A DNA stretch of 64,000 nucleotides. Origin: CAYJAY01 sp964370715 (GTDB lineage Bacteria > Bacillota > Clostridia > Oscillospirales > Ruminococcaceae). The DNA is taken from assembly GCA_964370715.1 (NCBI GenBank), contig CAYJKJ010000008.1, forward strand, positions 1-64,000, in the 5' to 3' direction. How positions within the stretch are numbered: position 1 is the stretch's first letter; every line of letters begins with the position of its first letter. The notes beneath the pieces are model-generated. The model was not told where the DNA came from, did no database searches, and saw only the letters and a list, made by a program, of their open reading frames with translations. Shown in pieces: positions 54,837-61,817 of this stretch. The translations under genes and the position numbers were made by a program.

Positions 54837-54879
54837 TTGAAGTTGGTGTGTGGTTTTTAGTATAATTATATCAACTTCA
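54837..54879 (+). promoter_or_regulatory. Promoter of the DUF1349 gene with flanking inverted repeat
   Basis: TTGAAG (54837-54842), 18 bases, TATAAT (54861-54866). TGAAGTTG (54838-54845) and its complement CAACTTCA (54872-54879) bracket the promoter core and could be an operator. Confidence 0.7.
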
Positions 54880-54898
54880 GTTTTGAAAGGAACTTAAC

Positions 54899-55501
54899 AT
54901 GAACGCCGATCTAAACGATTTTAAATGGACAAGACAACCGAAACAATATACCGTTAAACAAAATGAGATAGAGATAGTTTCAAATCCGTTTACAGATCTT
55001 TGGCAAACAACATACTATAACTTTAAAAACGACAATGCGCCTGTTTTTCAAACATCTTCAAGCGAGCAGTTTTTTTCGTTTGTCGTCAAAACCGATTTTG
55101 AAGCTAAACATCGATTTGACCAATGCGGCGTTGTTGTTTATCTCGACAGCGAAAATTGGATAAAAGCTTCGGTTGAATATGAAAACGAAACGTTTTCGCA
55201 CCTTGGCAGTGTTGTTACAAACAACGGATATTCCGATTGGGCAACAACCGAAATTCCAAGCGAAACAAAAACGATGTGGTATCGCTTGAGCCGCCGCCAA
55301 AGCGACTTTAAAATAGAATGTTCAACCGACGGGCAGACGTTTAAACAGCTTAGAATTTGCCATATGTTTAACGCCGAAAAAACCGTTAGCTTTGGCATAT
55401 ATGCTTGCAGCCCCGAAAATTCTTCCTTTAGTTCAACGTTTTCAAACCTCGAGATAACGGAATGTCGATGGCTAGCCCACGACGGGCAACAACCCGATTA
55501 A
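54899..55501 (+). CDS. DUF1349 concanavalin-like protein
   Basis: A 200-residue cytoplasmic protein. FTDLWQTTYYNFKNDNAPVF near residue 26, FDQCGVVVYLDSENWIKASVEYE near 72 and WYRLSRRQSDFKIECSTDGQ near 122 are the core of DUF1349, a jelly-roll fold related to carbohydrate-binding lectins and glycosidases. Its activity is unknown. It begins after a promoter of its own and GAAAGGA, and is followed after 23 bases by a YhcH/YiaL gene. The position after the sugar island suggests a role in sugar handling, which is an inference. Confidence 0.85.
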   Translation: MNADLNDFKWTRQPKQYTVKQNEIEIVSNPFTDLWQTTYYNFKNDNAPVFQTSSSEQFFSFVVKTDFEAKHRFDQCGVVVYLDSENWIKASVEYENETFSHLGSVVTNNGYSDWATTEIPSETKTMWYRLSRRQSDFKIECSTDGQTFKQLRICHMFNAEKTVSFGIYACSPENSSFSSTFSNLEITECRWLAHDGQQPD

Positions 55502-55524
55502 ATATAAAAAAGAAAAGAGATTTT

Positions 55525-55968
55525 ATGATTTTTGATAATATAGCTAACCGCAACTACTATAAAGACGACCAAAACTTTGAGAGAATTTTTGATGTGATCG
55601 AACAGCTTAAAGATTTCCCAAAACAAACTATAACGCTTGAAACAAATAATCTTTTTATAAATCCCGTTTGTTTGACAACTAAACAGGAAAGCGAATGTGT
55701 TTTTGAAGCTCATAGAACATATATCGATTTTCATTACATCGTTGAGGGACAAGAAAAGATTATCGTTTCAAACATATCAAAGCTTAAACAAAAAACTGAA
55801 TATGATGAAATTTCGGATGTTGAATTTTTAGAGGGTGAAAACGCAGTGTCGTGTATCTTAAACCCCGGCGATTTTCTTGTTTGTTACCCACATGATGCTC
55901 ATAAAGTTGCAGTAGCAAACGGCGAAAACAGAGATGTTAAAAAGCTTGTCGGAAAGATTAGAGTTTAA
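55525..55968 (+). CDS. YhcH/YjgK/YiaL family protein
   Basis: A 147-residue cytoplasmic protein. FEAHRTYIDFHYIVEGQEKI near residue 58 and NPGDFLVCYPHDAHKVAVA near residue 113 are the family's metal-binding cupin motifs. Members are linked to sugar catabolism, including sialic acid and beta-galactoside loci; the enzymatic role is uncertain. The start is ATG 55525 after AAAAGAGA; an earlier in-frame ATG at 55462 would overlap the DUF1349 gene by 40 bases. It pairs with the DUF1349 gene in one transcript. Confidence 0.9.
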   Translation: MIFDNIANRNYYKDDQNFERIFDVIEQLKDFPKQTITLETNNLFINPVCLTTKQESECVFEAHRTYIDFHYIVEGQEKIIVSNISKLKQKTEYDEISDVEFLEGENAVSCILNPGDFLVCYPHDAHKVAVANGENRDVKKLVGKIRV

Positions 55969-56112
55969 TACGCAAAACAAAAAAGAAAAACAATTCCAAA
56001 AAGCCTTGGAATATGGTATATTTATCTGAATGAAGTTAAACTTAACTATGGTAGATATAAAACAGCATCGCTTTTATAGAATTTTGAGCGAGAAAGGAGC
56101 AGGGAGATATTT

Positions 56113-56979
56113 ATGAAAAAATATCTTAAATTAATAAGGGCGAAACATTATATCAAAAACTTCTTGATTTTTTTGCCGTTGATATTTAGCCAAAATCTTT
56201 TTGATATCGGCTTAATACGAGATGTTGTGTTGGGCTTTTTGGCGTTTTGCTTGATCTCGTCGGCTATATACATTATTAACGATATAAGGGATGTTGAAAG
56301 CGACCGAGCGCATCCGACAAAACGCAACCGACCGATAGCGAGCGGAGCTATTTCGATTAATACGTCGTATGTAGTGTTTGTGCTGTTGGTTGTAGCGTCT
56401 TTTGCGTTAAACTTTGCTTCGAGCAAAACAAACCCGTTTTCTTGGATCTATCTTTCGGTGTATTTCCTCTTGAATATTTTTTATAGTTTTGGTTTGAAAA
56501 ACATCGCCATCGTTGATATAGCTATATTAGCATCGGGATTTTTGCTTAGGGTTTTATATGGCTCGGCTATAACCTCGATAGATATTTCAAACTGGCTGTA
56601 TCTAACTATCATTGCGATGTCGTTTTATTTAGGGCTTGGAAAACGCCGAGGAGAGCTTAAAACGTTGGGGCAGACGGAACATTCGAGAAGGGTTCTAAAG
56701 TTTTATAACAAAGAGTTTCTCGACAGATATATGTATCTTTGTTTGGGGCTAACGATAACGTTCTATTCCCTTTGGAGCGTAGACACGATTACTATCGAAC
56801 GCGCCGGGAGCGAGAGCCTTGTTTGGACCGTTCCGCTCGTTATCCTTATCTGCATGAAATACAGCCTTAATGTTGAGGGAAACTCCGACGGCGACCCTGT
56901 CGAGGTGGTGCTGGGCGACAAAAGCTTGATAGCGCTTGTTTTGTTCTATGTTGTTCTAACGCTTGCTATTATATATTAA
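56113..56979 (+). CDS. UbiA-family prenyltransferase, DPPR-synthase type
   Basis: A 288-residue membrane protein with eight or nine helices. NDIRDVESDRAHP at residues 56-68, continuing into TKRNRP, is the first aspartate motif in the form seen in decaprenyl-phosphate phosphoribosyltransferases, and VDIAILASGFLLRVLYG near residue 137 is the second. These enzymes attach 5-phosphoribose to polyprenyl phosphate, a precursor of arabinan or ribosyl glycans. AGAAAGGAGCAGG precedes the ATG. A HAD phosphatase gene follows 18 bases later and could remove the 5-phosphate. Confidence 0.85.
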   Translation: MKKYLKLIRAKHYIKNFLIFLPLIFSQNLFDIGLIRDVVLGFLAFCLISSAIYIINDIRDVESDRAHPTKRNRPIASGAISINTSYVVFVLLVVASFALNFASSKTNPFSWIYLSVYFLLNIFYSFGLKNIAIVDIAILASGFLLRVLYGSAITSIDISNWLYLTIIAMSFYLGLGKRRGELKTLGQTEHSRRVLKFYNKEFLDRYMYLCLGLTITFYSLWSVDTITIERAGSESLVWTVPLVILICMKYSLNVEGNSDGDPVEVVLGDKSLIALVLFYVVLTLAIIY

Positions 56980-56997
56980 AGAAAGAGAAATAAATTT

Positions 56998-57564
56998 ATG
57001 AACGTCTATGATTTTGACAAAACTATATACGACGGAGACAGCACAGCACATTTCATTTTGTTTTGCATTAAAAAACAACCGTCGTTGCTTCGATATCTTC
57101 CGATACAAGGGTTTGCGTTTTTTCGCTTTTTGATAAAAAACGTTGATAAAACAACGTTTAAACAAACGATGTATAGCTTTTTTCAAGGCATAAAAGATAT
57201 CGATATGTATATTGCGGAGTTTTGGCAGACCCACGAAAAAAACCTTAAACCGTTCTATCTTAACCAAAAGAAAGCGGATGATGTTATAATTTCGGCGTCG
57301 CCTGAATTTCTTTTGAACCCTATATGCGATAAACTAGGCGTTGAACTTATGGCTTCAAAGGTCGACAAAAAAACAGGGGTGTATGACGGAATAAACTGTT
57401 ATGGCGAAGAAAAGGTTCGAAGATTTTATGAAAAATATGAAAATGTTCAAATAGATGAATTCTATTCCGACAGCCTTTCGGATAGCCCACTAGCCGATAT
57501 ATCGAAACAAAGCTTTGTCGTTATCAAAGAAAAACTAATCGATTGGAACCAATACAGGAAATAG
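56998..57564 (+). CDS. HAD-IB-like phosphatase
   Basis: A 188-residue cytoplasmic protein. The DxDxT motif is DFDKT at residues 5-9. VIISASPEFL near residue 96 is HAD motif II, the GEEKVRRFYEKYE lysine near 139 is motif III, and FYSDSLSDSPLAD near 156 is motif IV. HAD-IB enzymes of this type include phosphoserine-phosphatase-like proteins. Adjacency to a DPPR-synthase-like gene suggests a polyprenyl-phosphoribose phosphatase, which is inference from context only. Confidence 0.8.
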   Translation: MNVYDFDKTIYDGDSTAHFILFCIKKQPSLLRYLPIQGFAFFRFLIKNVDKTTFKQTMYSFFQGIKDIDMYIAEFWQTHEKNLKPFYLNQKKADDVIISASPEFLLNPICDKLGVELMASKVDKKTGVYDGINCYGEEKVRRFYEKYENVQIDEFYSDSLSDSPLADISKQSFVVIKEKLIDWNQYRK

Positions 57565-57616
57565 AACTTTAATTGATAACTTTTCGTTTAGCGGTTTGAA
57601 ATAATGGGGGATAGCT

Positions 57617-57868
57617 ATGAAGGTTAAAAATCTTGCATATTCGGTGGAAAAGCTAGACGGTTTCTTAAACGATATGCAAAACGTTGAAAAAACAGGTGAT
57701 TATACATATTGTTATAAAAATGCTGTCATAGCCGTTGAACCGTTGAACGAAAAAAAACCATCGCCGTTTTCTTTTAAGCGTTCGCTTATGAAACTTTCGG
57801 GGAACGAAAGCGATATCGAAGAGTTCTACTATAATTTTCTTATAAATCATATGACGGTAGGCGGATAA
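57617..57868 (+). CDS. Small uncharacterised protein
   Basis: An 83-residue hydrophilic protein with no recognised family. It begins MKVKNLAYSVEKLDG after a strong GGGGGA site 7 bases before the ATG, and it shows the codon use of its neighbours, so it is probably real. There are no cysteine or membrane motifs; a FKRSLMKLSGNESDIEEFYY stretch near residue 53 may be helical. It lies between the HAD gene and the oxidoreductase promoter. Function unknown. Confidence 0.6.
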   Translation: MKVKNLAYSVEKLDGFLNDMQNVEKTGDYTYCYKNAVIAVEPLNEKKPSPFSFKRSLMKLSGNESDIEEFYYNFLINHMTVGG

Positions 57869-57906
57869 AGATTTATTAACTTTTTTGGAAATTAGCATAA
57901 AAAATA

Positions 57907-57935
57907 TTGACAGTTGGGAAAAATTATTGTATTAT
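57907..57935 (+). promoter_or_regulatory. Promoter of the aldehyde ferredoxin oxidoreductase gene
   Basis: TTGACA (57907-57912), exactly 17 bases, TATTAT (57930-57935). Transcription should start at about 57942, giving a leader of about 120 bases before the ATG. Confidence 0.82.
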
Positions 57936-57941
57936 ATCGTT

Positions 57942-58060
57942 ATAATCCGAGCTTAATCGTTATGGTGGTTAAGCCTGTGGGTATCAACCGTAAAAGATGC
58001 CTCCCGTGTTTGGAAAGGATTTTTTTATTCTTTATCAAATTTATATGGGAGGTTTATTTT
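57942..58060 (+). promoter_or_regulatory. Candidate Moco/Tuco-type riboswitch leader
   Basis: The leader contains a TCCGAGC stretch, a GCTTAA/TTAAGC hairpin (57951-57973), a GGTATC/GATGCC hairpin ending at 57999, and CCTCCC (58000-58005). CCTCCC can pair with the ribosome-binding site GGGAGG (58047-58052), 9 bases before the start. A GGAAAGG element lies between. A leader able to mask the ribosome-binding site, in front of a tungsten/molybdenum pterin enzyme, fits a molybdenum- or tungsten-cofactor riboswitch. The assignment is from memory of the motif and must be tested. Confidence 0.5.
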
Positions 58061-58061
58061 T

Positions 58062-59861
58062 ATGTCTACATCTTATAACGGAAAAATTGCAAGAATTAAT
58101 CTTACGACAAAAGAGATTAAAGTTGAACAACTCGACATTGCGTTGGCGAAAAAATTTGTCGGCGGTCGTGGGCTTGGAACAAAGATTCTTTATGACGAAG
58201 GGGTTGCCACAGTAGATCCGCTTTCCCCCGAAAACAAGCTTATCTACATGACAGGACCGCTAACCGGAACGCCAACACCTACGGCGGGTAGATACATGGT
58301 TGTCACAAAATCGCCGCTAACCGGAATGATCGCAAGCTCGAACTCGGGCGGAGTTTGGGGCGCAAAGCTTAAATATGCCGGTTGGGATGGGCTTATTGTT
58401 GAGGGAAAAAGCGAAGAATTGGTTCGTATAAACATCAACGATAGCGATATCGAGATAGTCCCTTGCGAAGAGCTAAAAGGATTTAAGAGCGAAGAAATCG
58501 ACGAAAAACTTAAAGAACAATATCCCGGTTGCTCCGTTTTAAACATCGGACCTTCGGGGGAAAACAAATCGCTTCTCGCCGCCATCATGAACGATAAAGA
58601 CAGAGCCGCCGGCAGAAGTGGCGTTGGCGCTGTTATGGGAAGCAAAAACCTTAAAGCTATAACGGTTCGCTCCGAAAGAAAGGTTGTTCCGGTTTTCGAC
58701 CAAGACAAACTTAAAGAAGTTGTTGTCGAATGCAACAAGTTGATAAAAGAAAACGGCGTTTCGGGAGCGGGTCTTCCAACCTATGGAACCGCTGTTCTTG
58801 TTAACATTATCAACAACACAGGTTCGTTTCCAACTCGCAACTGGCAAGAATCATATTTCGAACCGGCAGACGACACCTCGGGCGAAACCCTTAAAGAAAA
58901 ACATCTCGTTAAACAAAGCTTTTGCCATCGATGTCCTATTGGATGCGGAAGGGTTATCGATCTTAACGGAAAGATAATAGGCGGTCCTGAATATGAACCA
59001 CTTTGGGCATATGGCGGAAACTGCGGCGTTAACGACCTTGAGGCTATAAACGAAGCTAACTTCTGGTGCAACCAATACGGAATGGACGCTATATCGGTTC
59101 CGTGTACAATAGCTACTGCTATGGAGCTATACCAAAAAGGCTTTATCAAAGAGGAAGAATGCGAAGGTGTTCCGCTACAATGGGGAAGCGGAAAAGCTAT
59201 CGTAGAATGGACAAAACGTATGGGCGAGGGAGTTATTCCGCTAGCGAAATTAATGGCAGACGGAAGCTATCGCCTTTGCGAACACTATGGGCAACCGGAA
59301 CTTTCGATGAGCGTTAAAAAACAAGAGATACCGGCATACGATCCTAGGGGAATTCAAGGTATCGGCATAACCTACGCAACGAGCAACCGTGGCGGTTGCC
59401 ATGTTAGGGGATATCTAATATCACCCGAGGTTTTGGGGCTTCCCGAACAGCTCGACAGAACGACGACCGAAGGTAAGGCGACATGGTGTAAGATATTCCA
59501 AGACCTAACAGCGGTTATCGATAGCACAGGGCTTTGTTTGTTCTCGTCGTTTGCTCTTGGCGCTCCGCAATATGCCGCAATGCTAAACGCCGCAACCGGA
59601 ACGGAATATGATGCGGCAAGCGTTCTCGAAGCGGGCGACAGGATCTATAACATCGAGCGTATGTTTAACAAAGCCGCCGGAATGAAACCGGAGGACGACA
59701 AACTTCCAAAACGTTTGACCGATGACCCGATACCGGATGGGCCTTCCAAAGGAATGGTCAGCAAAATTGCGGTGACGTTGCCGGAATACTACAACGCAAG
59801 AGGTTGGGTTGATGCGTTCCCAACCGAAGAGACGTTGAAAAAACTAGGGCTTGATTGCTAG
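58062..59861 (+). CDS. Aldehyde:ferredoxin oxidoreductase (AOR)
   Basis: A 599-residue cytoplasmic enzyme, normal AOR length. GKIARINLTTKEIKVE at the N-terminus, FVGGRGLGTKIL near residue 32, and MIASSNSGGVWGAKLKYAGWDG near residue 89 are family motifs that hold the tungstopterin. The [4Fe-4S] cluster ligands are C288, C291 and C295 (CHRCPIGC) with a C-terminal cysteine in STGLCLFSS near residue 490. AORs oxidise aldehydes with ferredoxin under anaerobic conditions. The ATG at 58062 follows GGGAGG by 9 bases. No cofactor biosynthesis or tungstate transport genes are in the window. Confidence 0.93.
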   Translation: MSTSYNGKIARINLTTKEIKVEQLDIALAKKFVGGRGLGTKILYDEGVATVDPLSPENKLIYMTGPLTGTPTPTAGRYMVVTKSPLTGMIASSNSGGVWGAKLKYAGWDGLIVEGKSEELVRININDSDIEIVPCEELKGFKSEEIDEKLKEQYPGCSVLNIGPSGENKSLLAAIMNDKDRAAGRSGVGAVMGSKNLKAITVRSERKVVPVFDQDKLKEVVVECNKLIKENGVSGAGLPTYGTAVLVNIINNTGSFPTRNWQESYFEPADDTSGETLKEKHLVKQSFCHRCPIGCGRVIDLNGKIIGGPEYEPLWAYGGNCGVNDLEAINEANFWCNQYGMDAISVPCTIATAMELYQKGFIKEEECEGVPLQWGSGKAIVEWTKRMGEGVIPLAKLMADGSYRLCEHYGQPELSMSVKKQEIPAYDPRGIQGIGITYATSNRGGCHVRGYLISPEVLGLPEQLDRTTTEGKATWCKIFQDLTAVIDSTGLCLFSSFALGAPQYAAMLNAATGTEYDAASVLEAGDRIYNIERMFNKAAGMKPEDDKLPKRLTDDPIPDGPSKGMVSKIAVTLPEYYNARGWVDAFPTEETLKKLGLDC

Positions 59862-59883
59862 AAAAAGCATAATATAAAACGAA

Positions 59884-59935
59884 TAAGGTGCGGCAGCGGA
59901 TGGTTATCATCGGTTGTTGCACCTTTTATATTCGG
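59884..59935 (+). terminator. Terminator after the AOR gene
   Basis: AAGGTGC (near 59885) pairs with GCACCTT near 59930, with further pairing of GCAGC and GTTGT inside, followed by TTTATATT. Confidence 0.7.
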
Positions 59936-60027
59936 ATTTTGTTTATCGAATTTCGAAACCGGATATAAACAGCGGATCTGTCAATTTTTTTAATCGATAA
60001 ATGCAATATTTTTTGCGACAGGATAGA

Positions 60028-60056
60028 TTGAATTTTTTGTATTTTTATGGTATTAT
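60028..60056 (+). promoter_or_regulatory. Promoter of the flavodoxin-fold reductase gene
   Basis: TTGAAT (60028-60033), 17 bases, TATTAT (60051-60056) with TGG before the -10 box. Confidence 0.65.
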
Positions 60057-60105
60057 ATAGATGATGAAAGATTGAAAAATTCACTATAAGAAAGCGGATG
60101 TCGAA

Positions 60106-60774
60106 ATGAAAAAAGTTGTTATTATACATGGGCAAAATCGGAAGATAGGAAGCAACTATAACATATCTTGGGATCTAGCTAGGAAAATTTCGGAGGATAT
60201 CAAAGATCATTTTGTAAACGATATCGGCTATTGCGTTGGCTGTAGCAACTGCATTTTAAATGGTGAGGATAGATGCCCACATCAACAAAAGATATCGATT
60301 ATTGCGAACGATGTTGAACAAGCGGATGTTTTAATAATAAACTCTCCAACCTATGTTATGGAGATGACAGGACAGTTGAAAAACTTTTTTGACCATATGG
60401 CGTATAGGTATATTGTTCATCGACCGCATAAGTCGATGGAGAGCAAAGCGGCGGTGTTGATATCAACTGCGGCAGGAGGTGGCGCAAAACGTGTTGCAAA
60501 TTCCCTTAAAAATCAAATGCTATGGTGGGGGGTAGGGAAAAGCATAACGATGCATCATTCGGTTTATTCAACTAAATGGGATGGAGTAAGCGCTGAAAAA
60601 AAGCTTGAAATACAAAAACAATCGGACAAAATAGCCCGAAAAATTAATAGTTTGCACAACGTTAAAAGGAGTTTAAAAGGGCGGTTTTATTTTTATTTGA
60701 TGAAGAAACTACAAAGCAAGATGAACAATCCTATCGATGTTGCCCATTGGAAACAAAATGGTTGGCTTAAATAA
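60106..60774 (+). CDS. Flavodoxin-fold NAD(P)H-dependent FMN reductase family protein
   Basis: A 222-residue cytoplasmic protein. The N-terminal KKVVIIHGQNRKIGSNYNIS is the flavin phosphate-binding loop. INSPTYVMEMTGQLKNFFDHM near residue 79 is the second flavin motif. A CVGCSNCILNGEDRCP cysteine-rich loop near residue 44 is typical of the subgroup. It probably transfers electrons to small substrates such as quinones or nitro compounds; the partner is unknown. It has its own promoter, and the next gene is separated by 124 bases. Confidence 0.85.
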   Translation: MKKVVIIHGQNRKIGSNYNISWDLARKISEDIKDHFVNDIGYCVGCSNCILNGEDRCPHQQKISIIANDVEQADVLIINSPTYVMEMTGQLKNFFDHMAYRYIVHRPHKSMESKAAVLISTAAGGGAKRVANSLKNQMLWWGVGKSITMHHSVYSTKWDGVSAEKKLEIQKQSDKIARKINSLHNVKRSLKGRFYFYLMKKLQSKMNNPIDVAHWKQNGWLK

Positions 60775-60825
60775 TTTTGTTAAGAATAGCTTGCAAAAGA
60801 TGTTGTATAACTTGCGAAAGAACTA

Positions 60826-60853
60826 TTGACTTTGTTTTTTTAATTTATATAAT
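60826..60853 (+). promoter_or_regulatory. Promoter of the pilin-like gene
   Basis: TTGACT (60826-60831), 16 bases, TATAAT (60848-60853). A GGTGTGAGGA segment precedes the ATG at 60898. Confidence 0.7.
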
Positions 60854-60897
60854 ATATTACAATAAATTATCAATATATTTAAAAGGTGTGAGGAACG

Positions 60898-61509
60898 ATG
60901 AAAAAGATTAATAACAAGGGTTTTACATTGGTTGAGCTAATAATAGTTGTCGCTATAATTGCGGTTTTGGCGGCAGTTCTTGCTCCGCAATATCTTCGTT
61001 ATGTAGAGCGTGCGAGACAGTCGAACGACCTGCAGATTGCGACAAGCATTATTAAAGCTACTCAAGTTGCAATGGCAGATCCAAAAAGCGGAATACCCTC
61101 TAACAGATTGGTTGAAGTTCTTTGGAACACAGGACCCGAAGTTAGCCCGCAAAGCAGGCTCGGAACGGTTCTTATACGTTATCCCAGCACAGGCGGTCGC
61201 AACTCGGTTTTGAAATCCACCATCCCCAGCCTTACTAGTTCGGATCAAACGAAGGAGGAACAGGATCATTTTAACACGATGATTTTGGAGATTTTAGGAA
61301 TAGCTCCCGAAGCATACACAGATTGGGGCGCAGGGGGATATCTTGGTATGATGCAAAAAGCGCAATCAACGGTGGGGCAATCGACCAGTTTTGTTATTCA
61401 TGTAGACTCGACAACGGGACAGGTTGCTTTGGCATCATATCCAACTGCGGCAGATTCAAACGTTTGGATAGATGAAATTGGGGTCAACGGCGTTCTTAGA
61501 GCGCCTTGA
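60898..61509 (+). CDS. Type IV pilin-like protein
   Basis: A 203-residue protein. An 8-residue leader ends in KG, and cleavage gives the canonical FTLVE start with Glu at position 5 of the mature protein, then a hydrophobic helix (LIIVVAIIAVLAAVLA). The rest is a hydrophilic globular domain with many Thr and Ser and no cysteines. It would be processed by a prepilin peptidase and assembled into a pilus or pseudopilus. No assembly genes are in the window, so it works with a machine encoded elsewhere. Confidence 0.92.
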   Translation: MKKINNKGFTLVELIIVVAIIAVLAAVLAPQYLRYVERARQSNDLQIATSIIKATQVAMADPKSGIPSNRLVEVLWNTGPEVSPQSRLGTVLIRYPSTGGRNSVLKSTIPSLTSSDQTKEEQDHFNTMILEILGIAPEAYTDWGAGGYLGMMQKAQSTVGQSTSFVIHVDSTTGQVALASYPTAADSNVWIDEIGVNGVLRAP

Positions 61510-61817
61510 TTAGGGTTTGATTTAATAAACCCCGAATAAAGGGGATGTGCTGCAATTTTTATGCACTATACTAATTTTGCAGCAGCCGAGGTTTTCGTTA
61601 ATTTTAGCTAGTTTCGCAATATTTGATTAAGAGCCAAATTAACAGCCGTAGACAAAAACTGTCTACGGCTGTTATAGTCAAACCACTTGAATTTAAACAA
61701 ATCGCTGTCCGCAAAACCCATGTATAAAAGGTTTTGCGGACATTTTTTTGATGATTTTTGGAGCGGTTTGGCTATAATATTTTTATATCTAGTTCGAAAC
61801 AAGTAGAAATTTTCAGC
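61510..61817. other. Intergenic region with stacked hairpins and a terminator
   Basis: No gene is supported. It contains GGGTTT/AAACCC arms (61513-61532), TGCTGCAA/TTGCAGCA arms (61548-61584), a perfect 14-bp stem AACAGCCGTAGACA with its complement (61641-61673), and a plus-strand terminator at 61706-61749. Confidence 0.6.
61706..61749 (+). terminator. Intrinsic terminator downstream of the pilin-like gene
   Basis: TGTCCGCAAAACC (61706-61718) pairs with GGTTTTGCGGACA (61730-61742), followed by seven T residues. Confidence 0.9.
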
